From Microlunatus kandeliicorticis (lineage in GTDB: Bacteria > Actinomycetota > Actinomycetes > Propionibacteriales > Propionibacteriaceae): a stretch of DNA of 64,000 nucleotides. The notes below the pieces were generated by a model. It ran no database searches, was not told where the DNA came from, and saw nothing but the letters and a program-made list of their open reading frames with translations. The stretch covers positions 434,001 to 498,000 of the forward strand of contig NZ_JACGWT010000001.1 in the NCBI RefSeq assembly GCF_014137855.1, in the 5' to 3' direction. Below, one piece after another: positions 1-8,430 of the stretch (the stretch's first letter is position 1; each line of letters starts with the position of its first letter). A program made the position numbers and the translations under genes.

Positions 1-555
1 CGGCTGGTGCAGGGCCAGATCGCCGAGACCGTCGGACCGCGGGCCGGGGACGACCCGCTGCACCACTACCTGCAGGTGGTCGCCGACAAGACCGGAGCGC
101 TGATCGCCACCTCGGCGCTGTTCGGCGCCAAGATCGCCGGCGCCGGACCGGACGTCCAGGCCCTGCTGGCCGAGTTCGGCGAACAGATCGGCGTGGTGTT
201 CCAGCTCAGCGACGACATCATCGACGTGACCAGCGACGAGACCGGCAAGACGCCGGGGACCGACCTGCGCGAGGGCGTCCCGACGCTGCCCACGCTGCTG
301 GTCCGCTCGACCTCGGACCCGGCCGACCCGGGCCACCGGCGGCTGCTCGAGCTGCTCGACAGCGACCTGCACGACGACGACCACCTCGCCGAGGCGCTCC
401 GGCTGCTCCGCGCCCACCCGGCGCTGGACCGGGCCCGCGCCGACGTGCTGGCCCGGGCCGAGACGGCCCGACGGCTGCTCGACCCGCTCCCCGCCGGTCG
501 GGCCAAGGACGCCCTGGTCGAGCTCTGCGACAGCGTCGTCACCCGCACCACCTGA
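1..555 (+). CDS. Polyprenyl diphosphate synthase, C-terminal part (5' end outside window)
   Basis: The open frame runs in from the left edge, so only about 184 C-terminal residues are present. The family (trans-isoprenyl diphosphate synthases) condenses isopentenyl diphosphate onto an allylic diphosphate to make the chain of quinones or carotenoids. The second aspartate-rich motif is visible as FQLSDDIIDV followed by SDETGKTPGTDLREG, the usual Mg-diphosphate-binding segment with its flexible K-T-P-G-D loop. The first DDxxD motif would lie upstream of the window. The C-terminus ends in short Ala/Leu/Arg-rich helices typical of the family. A heptaprenyl/octaprenyl-type enzyme feeding menaquinone is the likeliest role in an actinobacterium, but chain length cannot be read from this fragment. 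Confidence 0.88.
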   Translation, partial: RLVQGQIAETVGPRAGDDPLHHYLQVVADKTGALIATSALFGAKIAGAGPDVQALLAEFGEQIGVVFQLSDDIIDVTSDETGKTPGTDLREGVPTLPTLLVRSTSDPADPGHRRLLELLDSDLHDDDHLAEALRLLRAHPALDRARADVLARAETARRLLDPLPAGRAKDALVELCDSVVTRTT

Positions 556-574
556 GGTCAGACGGGGGACCGGG

Positions 575-1000
575 CACCGAGCCCGCTGCCCGCGCGCTGA
601 GCCCACTGCCCACGCGCTGAGCCCACTGCCCACGCGCTGAGCCGCTGCCCGCGCGCCGAGTTCACTGGCGCGCCTTGAGCCACTGCCCGCGCGCTGAGCC
701 TGTCGAAGCGTGTGTGTGCCCTTCGACGAGCTCAGGGCGTGGGTGGGCTCGTGCTCGGTCTCCGTGCGCTGAGCCTGTCGACGCGTGTGCGTGCCCTTCG
801 ACGAGCTCAGGGCGCGTGGGTGGGCTCGTGCTCGGTGTCCGCGCGGGGAGCCTGTCGAAGCGGGTGTGCCATTCGACGAGCTCAGGGCGCGTGGTTGGGC
901 TCGTGCTCGGTGTTCGCGCGCTGAGCCTGTCGAAGCGCCTGCTCGCCCTTCGACCAGCTCAGGGCACCGGGATGCTGGGGCTCAGGGCAGCGTGCGGCTG
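575..1000. repeat. Cluster of short direct and palindromic repeats
   Basis: This gap between two genes has no convincing coding content. Bases 590-650 hold 20-bp direct copies of CGCTGAGCCCACTGCCCACG. From 690 on, the unit GCTGAGCCTGTCGAAGCG alternates with its inverted partner CCCTTCGACGAGCTCAGGGC at least four times, each pair able to fold into a hairpin of about 14 bp with a short loop. Open frames across it contain translated repeat units such as RRAQG or PFDELRA and are spurious. The same core occurs in four other gaps of the window, so this is a dispersed genomic repeat rather than a local duplication. A role as transcription terminator or as a REP-like element is possible, but unproven. 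Confidence 0.8.
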
Positions 1001-1007
1001 CCCGGGC

Positions 1008-1823
1008 TCACTCGTGCTTGTAGGAGATGGTGAAGCGGCCGGTCGGGGTGACGGTGGCGGTGTGGTTCTGCTTGTGGGTGCTGGTCGAGGCGTCGAGCCG
1101 GAGCAGCGGATAGCGGGTGACCGGTCGCTTGTTGGCGCTGGCACCGGTGAAGGTCAGGGTGCTGAACTTCGGGTAGCGGCCGCTGGGGGACTCGAGGGCG
1201 ATCTCGGCGCTGGTGTGGTCGGCGTCGGCGTGCCGGACCGTGGTGCGGGTCCAGTGCCGGGTGTGGTTGGTCAGCTTGAGGGTGTAGCGACCACCGACCC
1301 GGCTGACCGAGGCGGTGATCTTGTCCCCGGCCTTGACCGTGTTGCGGTAGTAGACCGGCGGCTCGGGGTACATCTCGTACCAGCCGCGGTAGCGGGCCTG
1401 GCCGTTGTGGCAGCTGGTCTCCACCCCGGTCTGCTGGACGGTGTTGCTGTCCCAGCCGTCGATCCCGACCCAGGGCGCCATCAGGTTGTTGTGGTGGGTG
1501 CAGCTGACCTTGGGCTCGGTCCAGCTGGCGCTGACCGAGGTGAAGGTGCCGCGGCGGACCACCACGCCGGCCCAGTTGCCGCCGTCGATGTTGCGCTGGC
1601 TCCCGTAGCGCACCGACCCGTCGCCCACCACGTCCCCGGGCGCCACGGCCGCGGCGACCGACGCGCCGGTCGCCGACGCGGGTACGTCGGCAGCCGCTCG
1701 CGACCCGTCGGTGGCGGTCAGCGCGCCGACCAGCAGCACCGGTGCGACGAGGGCCGCCAGGCCGGCGCGGAGACGCCGGAGGGAGCGCGATCGGGAGCGA
1801 TCAGACGGGGTGGGAACGGGCAC
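1008..1823 (-). CDS. Secreted G1-family (eqolisin-type) peptidase
   Basis: The 271-residue product begins with an Arg-rich n-region and a hydrophobic stretch (about residues 19-37), a Sec signal peptide. The mature part matches the G1/A4 glutamic peptidase fold: NWAGVVV (83-89), SASWTEP (98-104), APWVGIDGWDS (116-126), QQTGVETSC (130-138), a WYEMYPEPP stretch (148-156) and SAEIALESPSG (205-215). In this family the catalytic pair is a Gln in the Q-T-G segment (here Q131) and a Glu in the A-E segment (here E207); both are present. These enzymes cut proteins outside the cell at acid pH. The GTG start follows a GGAAGGA ribosome site. The gene is monocistronic, lying behind the lsr2 paralogue with about 210 bp between. 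Confidence 0.82.
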   Translation of the reverse strand: MPVPTPSDRSRSRSLRRLRAGLAALVAPVLLVGALTATDGSRAAADVPASATGASVAAAVAPGDVVGDGSVRYGSQRNIDGGNWAGVVVRRGTFTSVSASWTEPKVSCTHHNNLMAPWVGIDGWDSNTVQQTGVETSCHNGQARYRGWYEMYPEPPVYYRNTVKAGDKITASVSRVGGRYTLKLTNHTRHWTRTTVRHADADHTSAEIALESPSGRYPKFSTLTFTGASANKRPVTRYPLLRLDASTSTHKQNHTATVTPTGRFTISYKHE

Positions 1824-1995
1824 GGTCGTCCTTCCGGCGTGGACGGAAATCTGGAGGCATCGTAGGTCGGCGCACCCCCGACACGCCGAACGACAGACGG
1901 CCGTTTGGCCTGATCGTTACCGGTTTCCAGCGTGAGATAAGAGACTGCTGAACAGCCCCTGAACGAACCCCCGGACGCCCCGTTCCGGACGCGGT

Positions 1996-2015
1996 CCGAC
2001 GGCTCCGGCCGTCGG
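1996..2015 (-). terminator. Hairpin downstream of the lsr2 paralogue
   Basis: Perfect 8-bp G/C stem CCGACGGC / GCCGTCGG with a 4-base loop, lying 19 bases past the stop codon of the minus-strand lsr2 gene. There is no U tract, which is common in high-GC actinobacteria. Confidence 0.5.
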
Positions 2016-2033
2016 CCCCGCAGGGTCGGTGAC

Positions 2034-2384
2034 CTAGGCGTGCGCCTCGGCGAAGGCCTGCTGGATCGCCGCCGGGATCCGGCCGCGGGCGTTGATGCTG
2101 TGGCCGTTCTGCTTGGCCCAGGAACGGATCTTGGCCAGCTGACTGCGGTCGGTCGGCGCGCTCGCCCGGCGAACCGGGGCCCCGACCCGTCGGGCCGCGG
2201 CGACCCACGGACCGAGGTCGTCCCGCAACCGGGCCGCGTTGGCCCGGCTGAGCGGCAGCAGGTAGATGGTGCCGTCGAGGGTCACCTGCACCGACACCTC
2301 GGCGGGTGAGCCGTCGACGACGTCGCGGACCTCCGAGGTCTCGTCGTAGCCGTACCGCGTCACCGCGTCCCCCCGTTGGACCAT
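2034..2384 (-). CDS. lsr2: Lsr2-family nucleoid-associated protein
   Basis: The 116-residue protein has the two-part Lsr2 layout. An N-terminal beta-rich dimerisation region contains VQVTLDGTIYLLPLSRANAARLRDDL, matching the F-x-LDGV-x-Y-x-IDLS-x-x-NA-x-x-LR pattern of the family. The C-terminal DNA-binding domain reads IRSWAKQNGHSINARGRIP, with the R-G-R AT-hook-like minor-groove clamp. Lsr2 is the actinobacterial functional counterpart of H-NS: it coats AT-rich and foreign DNA and silences transcription. The linker is shorter and less basic than in the main Lsr2, and the N-terminus is unusual, so this may be a second copy rather than the housekeeping one. ATG at 2384 has no clear ribosome site; an internal GTG seven codons in is an alternative. 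Confidence 0.9.
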   Translation of the reverse strand: MVQRGDAVTRYGYDETSEVRDVVDGSPAEVSVQVTLDGTIYLLPLSRANAARLRDDLGPWVAAARRVGAPVRRASAPTDRSQLAKIRSWAKQNGHSINARGRIPAAIQQAFAEAHA

Positions 2385-2477
2385 GCACCGATCGTTTCAT
2401 GTGCCGGGCAGGCGTGTACCCCAACACACCGAATCCGCCAGGGTCGGGCGCGATCGGTCGCTTCCTTCCCCACTCGG

Positions 2478-3641
2478 TCAGGGCAGCGCGGCGGCCAGGT
2501 CGAGCACCCGGGTGATCTGGGTCGGGTTGAAGTTGTCGTCGCTGATCAGCGCCACCCGGTAGAGGCCGCCGCCGAGCGGCCGGGTGGTCATCCCCTCGTA
2601 GTTGTCCATCAGCGGGTTCGCCTGCGGCTGCTTGGCGGTGGCGCCGAGCGTCGGGCAGGCGGTCACGTCGGCGATCAGCGTCTTGTGCATCACCGCGGAC
2701 GGCGCGGTCGACAGGTTGCCGATCCGGCTGACGTCGCGGGCCCGGTTCAGCCCGGTCACCGCGTACAGCTTGATGGTGTTGCCGGTGGTCGGGTCGTAGG
2801 CCGCCTCCATCACCAGCAGCTTCCCGGGCGCGTACTCCTGCACCTCGGAGATCCGCAGCCCCGCGTCGACCCGGTAGCCGACCTGCTTGACCAACCGGAA
2901 GCGGTCCGACGCACCGTGGCGGGCCTGGTAGACGAGGAAGCGGCGGAAGTCACCCGCGGTCGCGCCGGCGGGCAGGTCACCCGACAGCGTGCCCTCCATC
3001 GCCGCGACCGCCGTCCTCCCGTCGGGGCTCAGCGTCAGGCCCTCCAGCGTGGCGTTGGCGGTCGCCTCGCCGGCCGGCGCGACCCGGAACCGGGCAGGCA
3101 CCGGGAGCTCGGAACGCTGCCGGCCGTCCCGGCCGAACACCCGGATCGAGGGCTCGACCTCCGAGCTGACCAGGAAGCGTCCGTCGTTGAGCACCGCCAG
3201 CCCCTCGTTGTCGGCGGTCTCCCCGGTCCAGGCGGTGCCGTCGGGCTTGCGGAGCACCAGCGGCTTGCGCCAGACCCGGGGGTGGTCGAGGTCACGGTAG
3301 AACCACAGCCGCGACGGGTCGCTGGCGTGGTTGTCGACCGAGGAGACGTAGGACCGCAGGCGCTTGTCGAAGCCGATGTCCGACAGCCCGCCGATCGTCG
3401 CGCCGTCGACGACCTTCTTGTCGAGCGCGTCGCTGTAGTGCAGCGCCAGCGCGCGCGGCGGGCAGGCGCCGGGAGCCGAGCCGGTGGTGGCCGACGTCCG
3501 GGGCCCGGTGCCGGACGACGCCGGCGCCGCACCGGCACCGGCGGCCGAGCCGACGAGCGCGCTGAGCACCGCACCGCCGGCGAGGGTGGCGGCGAGGGCC
3601 GCGCGGGCGACGCGGCGGCCAGGGATCACGGTCGAGGTCAT
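2478..3641 (-). CDS. Secreted esterase-like activity of phytase family protein
   Basis: The 387-residue product starts with a signal peptide (hydrophobic Ala/Leu-rich segment to about residue 36), then a Ser/Thr/Gly-rich spacer. The body has the pattern of the phytase-like/SdiA-regulated beta-propeller family: IGGLSDIGFDKRLRSYVSSVD, WYFYRDLDHP-like segment, DNEGLAVLNDGRFLVSSEVEPSI, ATLEGLTLSPDGRTAVAAMEG and, near the end, DNYEGMTTRPLG with ISDDNFN. The repeated D/N-x-E-G-L/M motifs are the hallmark. Members are annotated as phytase-like phosphatases or esterases; the true substrate here is unknown. ATG at 3641 is preferred over GTG at 3644 because AGGA sits 7 bases before it. Confidence 0.78.
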   Translation of the reverse strand: MTSTVIPGRRVARAALAATLAGGAVLSALVGSAAGAGAAPASSGTGPRTSATTGSAPGACPPRALALHYSDALDKKVVDGATIGGLSDIGFDKRLRSYVSSVDNHASDPSRLWFYRDLDHPRVWRKPLVLRKPDGTAWTGETADNEGLAVLNDGRFLVSSEVEPSIRVFGRDGRQRSELPVPARFRVAPAGEATANATLEGLTLSPDGRTAVAAMEGTLSGDLPAGATAGDFRRFLVYQARHGASDRFRLVKQVGYRVDAGLRISEVQEYAPGKLLVMEAAYDPTTGNTIKLYAVTGLNRARDVSRIGNLSTAPSAVMHKTLIADVTACPTLGATAKQPQANPLMDNYEGMTTRPLGGGLYRVALISDDNFNPTQITRVLDLAAALP

Positions 3642-3776
3642 CACGGTGTCCTTCCGGGCTCGGGATCTGGGGGCAGCATGGCACCGGGGACCGACAGCCT
3701 CCAGGGCCGGGTCGGACTGTTCGCCCGCTGTTCAGCGAGCCCCCGGTCCGGACGGCCGCGAGGCTCGCGGACGGGC

Positions 3777-5129
3777 TCAGGCGCCGGTCCGGCCGTAGCC
3801 GGCCGGCATCCGGAACGGGCAGTAGGCCTCCATCTGCGGCGCCACCCGCGCCTGCGCCTGCTCGAGGGCCGACTGGGCGGTCTGCGAGCCGATCTCCATC
3901 GCGCTGTGCGCCTGCACCAGCGCGTCCCACCACAGCGAGCTGACCGGGAAGGGCGGCCGCGAGGTGGAGTAGCGGAGCTGGTCGATGAACGGCTTCATGT
4001 CGGCCAGCGGCTGGTAGTCGAACAGCGAGGTCAGCGTGGGCAGCGACTTGGTGGCCGGCATGAAGATCTCCTGGCCGGGCCGGCCGCCGTAGAACTTCAT
4101 CAGGTCCCAGACGTTCTTGTTCAGCTGCGAGCCCTTGGGGGCGACCACCGAGAAGCCGCCGGACCAGGTGTAGGGCTGGTCGCCCTCGTTGAACACCGGC
4201 AGGTAGGTGTAGCCGTAGTCGAGCTTCGGCGCGTACTTGGCCAGCGCGAACACCGTGGTCGACGTCTGCACGGTGAACGCCGTCCGCTCGCTCAGGAACA
4301 CCGTCTGCGACGGCGGCGCGTTCAGCGGCTGGTAGCTCGAGGTGAACGCGTTCACCTGCGACCAGCCCATCTCCTTGCCCCAGTCGTAGAGCATCCCGAA
4401 CGCGTCGACGATCGGCTTGGCCGTCAGGTCCATCGAGCAGTTGCGGTCGTCGAAGTAGCTGGCCCCGGTGCCGATCGACCAGGTGTAGCCCCAGCCCTGC
4501 GCGTCCCAGGGGATCAGGCCCATCTGGGTGTAGTTGCCGCTGCCGTCCTTCTTGGTGACCTTCTCGCTGATCTCGAAGATCCGCTGCAGGGTCGGCGGCC
4601 CGTTCTTCGGGTCGAGCTCGTCGAGGTCGACGCCGGCGTTCCGCAGCAGCGTCTTGTTGTAGTAGAGCGCGCGGACGTCGGTGCCGACCGGGAGCCCGTA
4701 GAGCTGGTTGTCGTAGGTCAGCTCGTTGAGGCCGAACTTGAGGTAGCCGTCGGTGAACCCGGGCTCCTCGTAGCGCTCGATCAGCGGGGTGATCGGCTCG
4801 AGCAGCCCGATCGCCGCGTACTGCGCGCCGGTGAAGCGGTCCATGTACCAGACGTCCGGGGCGTCCCCGCCGCGGACCGCGGTGATCACCGGGGTGGCGT
4901 CGCCGTCCACCGCGCTCGGCACGCTGCGGGCGTCGATGGTGACGCCGGGATGGGTCTTCAGGTAGCCGTCCAGCACCTTCTGCTGGTTGGGGATCTGGTC
5001 GCCGCCGACGCCCCAGAGGATCAGGTGGTTGGGGTCGCGCGGGCCGCCGGAGCACCCGCCGAGCACCCCGGTCCCGGCCGCGGCGCCGAGCGCGGCGGCC
5101 CCGCCGAGCAGACGACGTCGGGTGATCAT
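3777..5129 (-). CDS. Carbohydrate ABC transporter substrate-binding lipoprotein
   Basis: The 450-residue family-1 solute-binding protein opens with TRRRLLGGAAALG, a twin-arginine-type signal, and a lipobox LGGC (about residues 23-26), so it is exported and then lipid-anchored outside the membrane. The mature part has features of the MalE/UgpB group: ILWGVGGDQIPN, a conserved aromatic-rich sugar-binding region, and SGGFSVVAPKGSQLNKNVWDLMKFYGG near the C-terminal lobe. It is the first-acting component of the importer encoded by the two permease genes just upstream of it on the same strand. An AGGAGGAAG ribosome site precedes the ATG. The ligand cannot be read from sequence. Confidence 0.92.
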   Translation of the reverse strand: MITRRRLLGGAAALGAAAGTGVLGGCSGGPRDPNHLILWGVGGDQIPNQQKVLDGYLKTHPGVTIDARSVPSAVDGDATPVITAVRGGDAPDVWYMDRFTGAQYAAIGLLEPITPLIERYEEPGFTDGYLKFGLNELTYDNQLYGLPVGTDVRALYYNKTLLRNAGVDLDELDPKNGPPTLQRIFEISEKVTKKDGSGNYTQMGLIPWDAQGWGYTWSIGTGASYFDDRNCSMDLTAKPIVDAFGMLYDWGKEMGWSQVNAFTSSYQPLNAPPSQTVFLSERTAFTVQTSTTVFALAKYAPKLDYGYTYLPVFNEGDQPYTWSGGFSVVAPKGSQLNKNVWDLMKFYGGRPGQEIFMPATKSLPTLTSLFDYQPLADMKPFIDQLRYSTSRPPFPVSSLWWDALVQAHSAMEIGSQTAQSALEQAQARVAPQMEAYCPFRMPAGYGRTGA

Positions 5130-5166
5130 GGCTTCCTCCTGCGGTGTCTCGGGCCCGGCTGCGGGA

Positions 5167-6075
5167 TCACTTGAAACCCCCGAGCGAGATGCCGCGGAGG
5201 AAGTAGCGCTGGAAGACGAAGAACAGCACGATCAGCGGCAGCACCACCAGGAACGAGGCGGCCATCAGCTGGTTGTACTGCAGGTCCTCGGTCTGGGTCT
5301 CGCGAAAGTACTGCAGGCCGATCGAGAGCGTCTGCACCCGGGTGTCCTGCAGGTAGATCAGCGGCCCGAGGAAGTCGTTCCAGGCCGCGACCGCGCTGAA
5401 GATCGCCACCGCGGTGATCGCGGGCAGGGCGGAGGGGAAGACCAGGGTCCAGGCGATCTTCCACTCCCCGGCCCCGTCGACCCGGGCGGCGTCGAGCATG
5501 TCCTTGGGCACCTGCAGCAGGAACTGGCGGAGCAGGAAGGTGTAGAACGCCGAGGCGAACAGGTGCGGGACGATCAGCGGCAGGAACGTGTTGACCCAGC
5601 CGAGCTTGGCGTACAGGTCGAACATCGGGATCAGGGTGACCGGGAACGGCAGGAACAGCGTGGCCAGCACGACGTAGAACACCTTGTTGCGCCCGATCCA
5701 CTCGACGCAGGCGAACCCGTAGGCGACCAGGAAGTTGCTGACCACCGAGAAGACCACGGTCGCGACGGTGATGATCGCGCTGTTGGCGAACATCCGCCAG
5801 AACGGGAACGTCCGGACCGCGTCGGCGTAGTTGGAGAACTGAGGCCGGGCCGGCCACCAGGCCGGCGGATAGGTGGCCATCTCCTGGTTGGTCTTGAGCG
5901 AGGACGAGACCATCCAGAAGAGCGGCAGCAGGAACAGCAGGCACAGCGCGATCATCACGATCCGCGCCAGCGCCGAGGTGTACCAGGGCTGCCGGCTGCC
6001 GTCGGCGGCGCGACCGCTGTCGCGACTGGGCCGGACGGCCAGATCGGGCCCCGGGGTGCCGGTGAGAGTGGCCAT
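5167..6075 (-). CDS. Carbohydrate ABC transporter permease (MalG type)
   Basis: The 302-residue protein has six predicted membrane helices, the first at about residues 36-55 (LARIVMIALCLLFLLPLFW). The EAA loop that docks the ATPase is visible as DAARVDGAGEWKIAWTLVFPSALP (about residues 196-220). The C-terminus ends in RYFLRGISLGGFK, the standard ending of MalG/LacG-type permeases. It pairs with the MalF-type permease 18 bp upstream. AGGAGGAAC lies 6 bases before the ATG. No ATP-binding subunit is encoded in this cluster, so a shared MsiK-like ATPase elsewhere is expected. Confidence 0.94.
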   Translation of the reverse strand: MATLTGTPGPDLAVRPSRDSGRAADGSRQPWYTSALARIVMIALCLLFLLPLFWMVSSSLKTNQEMATYPPAWWPARPQFSNYADAVRTFPFWRMFANSAIITVATVVFSVVSNFLVAYGFACVEWIGRNKVFYVVLATLFLPFPVTLIPMFDLYAKLGWVNTFLPLIVPHLFASAFYTFLLRQFLLQVPKDMLDAARVDGAGEWKIAWTLVFPSALPAITAVAIFSAVAAWNDFLGPLIYLQDTRVQTLSIGLQYFRETQTEDLQYNQLMAASFLVVLPLIVLFFVFQRYFLRGISLGGFK

Positions 6076-6093
6076 GATCGGGTTCCTCCTGCC

Positions 6094-7080
6094 TCAGCCG
6101 GCCGAGACGTCGTAGTTGACGAACCGGCGGGACAGCCAGTAGACGACGACGGCGAGCACCATGCCGACCAGGAACAGCAGCACGGCCAGCGCCGAGGCGT
6201 AGCCGAGCGAGGCGTAGCTGAAGGCGTTCTTGTAGAGGTACATCATGTAGAACAACGTGCCGTTGTCCGGGTTCCCGGTGCCGTTGGTCAGCACGTACGC
6301 CTCGGTGAACACCTGCAGGGCGCCGGAGATCCCGGTGATCAGGTTGAACAGGATCGCCGGGCTCAGCAGCGGCAGGGTGATCGCGGTGAACTGGCGGAAC
6401 GGGCTCGCGCCGTCGACCCGGGCCGCCTCGTAGATCGTCTTGGGGATGTTCCGCAGCCCGGCGAGGAAGATCAGGGCCGCGTTGCCGGCACCGAGCTGGG
6501 CCATGATCACGATCACCACCTTGGCGGTGGTCGGGTCCTGCAGCAGGTCCACCCGCTGGAAGCCGACGGCGCTGAGCACCCGGCTGATCAGCCCGAAGGT
6601 CGGGTTGACGAAGACCGCGAACACGAAAGCCAGCGCGAACGCTGGGACCAGCGAGGGGATGTAGAGCGCGGCCCGGTAGACGGCGACCTCGCGGACGTTG
6701 CGGTTCATGCAGAGCGCGAGCACCACCGCCACCACCAGCCCGATCGGGACGGCCAGGCAGGCGTAGAAGACGGTGTTGCCGGCCGCGGTGCGGGTCAGCG
6801 GGTCGGTAAAGGCACTGACGTAGTTCTGCAACCCGACGAAGGTCGGGCTGAGCATCCCGGAGTAGCGGGTCAGGCTGATGACCACCGAGTAGATCAGCGG
6901 ATAGAGCACGAAGACGCAGACCCCGACGATCCAGGGGGAGACGAAGAGCAGTCCGGTGCGGAGCCGGCGCTTGTCGCCCGCCGACCAGCGGTGCCGGACG
7001 CGGCGCCCGGGGGCAGCGGTCGGCGCGGTCCGGGTGGTGGTGTCGGTCGTCCCCTGGGCGGTGCCCACGGTGCTGGCCAT
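6094..7080 (-). CDS. Carbohydrate ABC transporter permease (MalF type)
   Basis: The 328-residue inner-membrane protein starts with a basic cytoplasmic tail, then a first helix at LLFVSPWIVGVCVFVLYPLI, typical of MalF/UgpA permeases. The EAA loop reads YEAARVDGASPFRQFTAITLPLLSP. I chose ATG at 7080 because AGGAGAACC directly precedes it; an in-frame upstream start at 7158 would run through the promoter region and adds no conserved sequence. It is the first gene of the operon permease-permease-binding protein, transcribed away from the two oxidoreductase genes, and the shared intergenic region carries palindromes that look like an operator. Confidence 0.93.
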   Translation of the reverse strand: MASTVGTAQGTTDTTTRTAPTAAPGRRVRHRWSAGDKRRLRTGLLFVSPWIVGVCVFVLYPLIYSVVISLTRYSGMLSPTFVGLQNYVSAFTDPLTRTAAGNTVFYACLAVPIGLVVAVVLALCMNRNVREVAVYRAALYIPSLVPAFALAFVFAVFVNPTFGLISRVLSAVGFQRVDLLQDPTTAKVVIVIMAQLGAGNAALIFLAGLRNIPKTIYEAARVDGASPFRQFTAITLPLLSPAILFNLITGISGALQVFTEAYVLTNGTGNPDNGTLFYMMYLYKNAFSYASLGYASALAVLLFLVGMVLAVVVYWLSRRFVNYDVSAG

Positions 7081-7099
7081 CGGTTCTCCTGCCCGACTC

Positions 7100-7200
7100 G
7101 GTCGTCCTCGACTGCCTGCGTCCGACCATAGGCTAGGGTAGGGAAGTGATACAACCACTGGACTAATCAGTCGAAGGTAGGAAAATCACTTCTCGCGGTC
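7100..7200. promoter_or_regulatory. Divergent promoter/operator region of the sugar uptake cluster
   Basis: Between the divergent permease and oxidoreductase genes lies a locally A/T-richer stretch. It holds a nested symmetry: outer arms GAAGTGAT (7143-7150) and ATCACTTC (7185-7192), and inside them ACTGGACTAATCAGT (7157-7171), whose core GACTAATCAGTC is a 4-4-4 palindrome. On the minus strand TTGTAT followed after about 18 bases by TATGGT could serve as -35/-10 for the transporter operon, overlapping the left arm. The inner box loosely resembles DasR-type sites (ACTGGTCTAGACCAGT), but that resemblance is weak. Regulation by a GntR, LacI or ROK protein is an inference. Confidence 0.5.
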
Positions 7201-7331
7201 CGCGGGCGTCCAGCCCGGTCGGCCGCAGGTCCCCAACAGCCGTGGCGCCGTCGCCGGTCCTGGTTCTCCTGCCCTGCCTTCGACGACGTGGTGCGCCCGG
7301 CCCGCCCAGCCGAGAGGAACCACCGATCACC

Positions 7332-8342
7332 ATGACCGAGCCCGTCCCCACCGACGCGGGCGCGCAGCCGATCCGCGTCGCCGTCCTGAGCTTCTGGCAC
7401 GTCCACGCCGGCGACTACGCCCGCAGCACCGTCGAGCACCCCGGGACCGAGCTGGTCGCCGTCTGGGACGACGACGCCGAGCGCGGCCGCGCGGGGGCCG
7501 AGCGGTTCGGTGTCGAGTTCGTCGCCGACCTCGACGCCCTGCTGGCCCGGGACGACGTCGACGCGGTCACCGTCACCACCGAGACCAGCGTCCACGCCGA
7601 CGTGATGACCCGCGCCGCCCGGGCCGGCAAGCACGTCTTCACCGAGAAGCTGCTCGCGCCCACCGTCGAGGAGGCCGAGCAGATCATCGCCGCCTGCGAC
7701 CAGGCCGGGGTGAAGCTGATCGTCTCGCTGCCGCGGCTCTACCACGGCTACACCGCCGCCATCGACCAGGTGCTGGCCGACGGCAAGCTCGGCACCCTCG
7801 ACTACGGCCGGGTCCGGCTGTCGCACGACGGGGCCACCGCGGGCTGGCTGCCCGACCGGTTCTTCGACCCCGATCCCTCGATCGGCGGCGCCCTGACCGA
7901 CCTCGGCTGCCACCCGGTCTACCTGACCCAGCGGTTCCTGGGCGCCCGGCCCACCGACGTCCAGGCGGTCTACCGCTCGGTCACCGGCAAGGCCGTCGAG
8001 GACAACGCCGTGGTCACCGTGGGCTACGACAGCGGCGCGATCGGCGTGATCGAGGCCGGCTTCGCCGCCCGGACGCCGTTCAGCATCGAGCTGGCCGGCA
8101 CCCAGGGGTGGCTCCGCTACAGCGACGACACCAAGCAGCTCACCGCGATCGGCGCCGCCTTCGGTGACGGCCCGGTCACCCTGGAGATCCCGGCCGACGC
8201 CGAGGACGCCTTCGGCCAGTGGGTCGGGCACATCCGCGACGGTGGCCGCGCCGACGCCAACCTCGAGGCCGCGGTCGAGCTGACCCGGCTGGTGGTGGCC
8301 GCCAACCGCGCCGCCGGCGAAGGCCGCACGGTCGCGCCCTGA
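7332..8342 (+). CDS. Gfo/Idh/MocA family NAD(P)-dependent oxidoreductase
   Basis: The 336-residue protein has an N-terminal Rossmann domain (IRVAVLSFWHVHAGDYARS, a variant of the G-x-G-x-x-G loop) and the family's EKP-like motif as FTEKLLAPTVEEAEQII, where Lys after Glu normally contacts the sugar. The C-terminal domain shows GGALTDLGCHPVYL with the conserved Asp and His used in catalysis. Members oxidise or reduce sugars, inositols or amino-sugar derivatives. GAGAGGAACC precedes ATG 7332. The gene starts the operon divergent from the sugar transporter, so it probably processes the imported sugar. The glycine loop is atypical (SFWHVH), so cofactor preference cannot be judged. Confidence 0.87.
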   Translation: MTEPVPTDAGAQPIRVAVLSFWHVHAGDYARSTVEHPGTELVAVWDDDAERGRAGAERFGVEFVADLDALLARDDVDAVTVTTETSVHADVMTRAARAGKHVFTEKLLAPTVEEAEQIIAACDQAGVKLIVSLPRLYHGYTAAIDQVLADGKLGTLDYGRVRLSHDGATAGWLPDRFFDPDPSIGGALTDLGCHPVYLTQRFLGARPTDVQAVYRSVTGKAVEDNAVVTVGYDSGAIGVIEAGFAARTPFSIELAGTQGWLRYSDDTKQLTAIGAAFGDGPVTLEIPADAEDAFGQWVGHIRDGGRADANLEAAVELTRLVVAANRAAGEGRTVAP

Positions 8343-8430
8343 GCGGTCGCGCCCTACCGAGACCCCGCTGCGACCCTGCAGCACCCGTCCCCCGACACAT
8401 CCGAGAACGATCCAGCAGAGAGGAACACCC

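Noticed and set aside
675-1865. Long plus-strand open frame of 396 codons
   Set aside because: It runs through the repeat cluster and antisense to the G1 peptidase gene, which has motifs, a signal peptide and a ribosome site.
2376-5174. 932-codon plus-strand open frame
   Set aside because: Antisense shadow of the phytase-like and binding-protein genes, caused by high GC; no motif is present.
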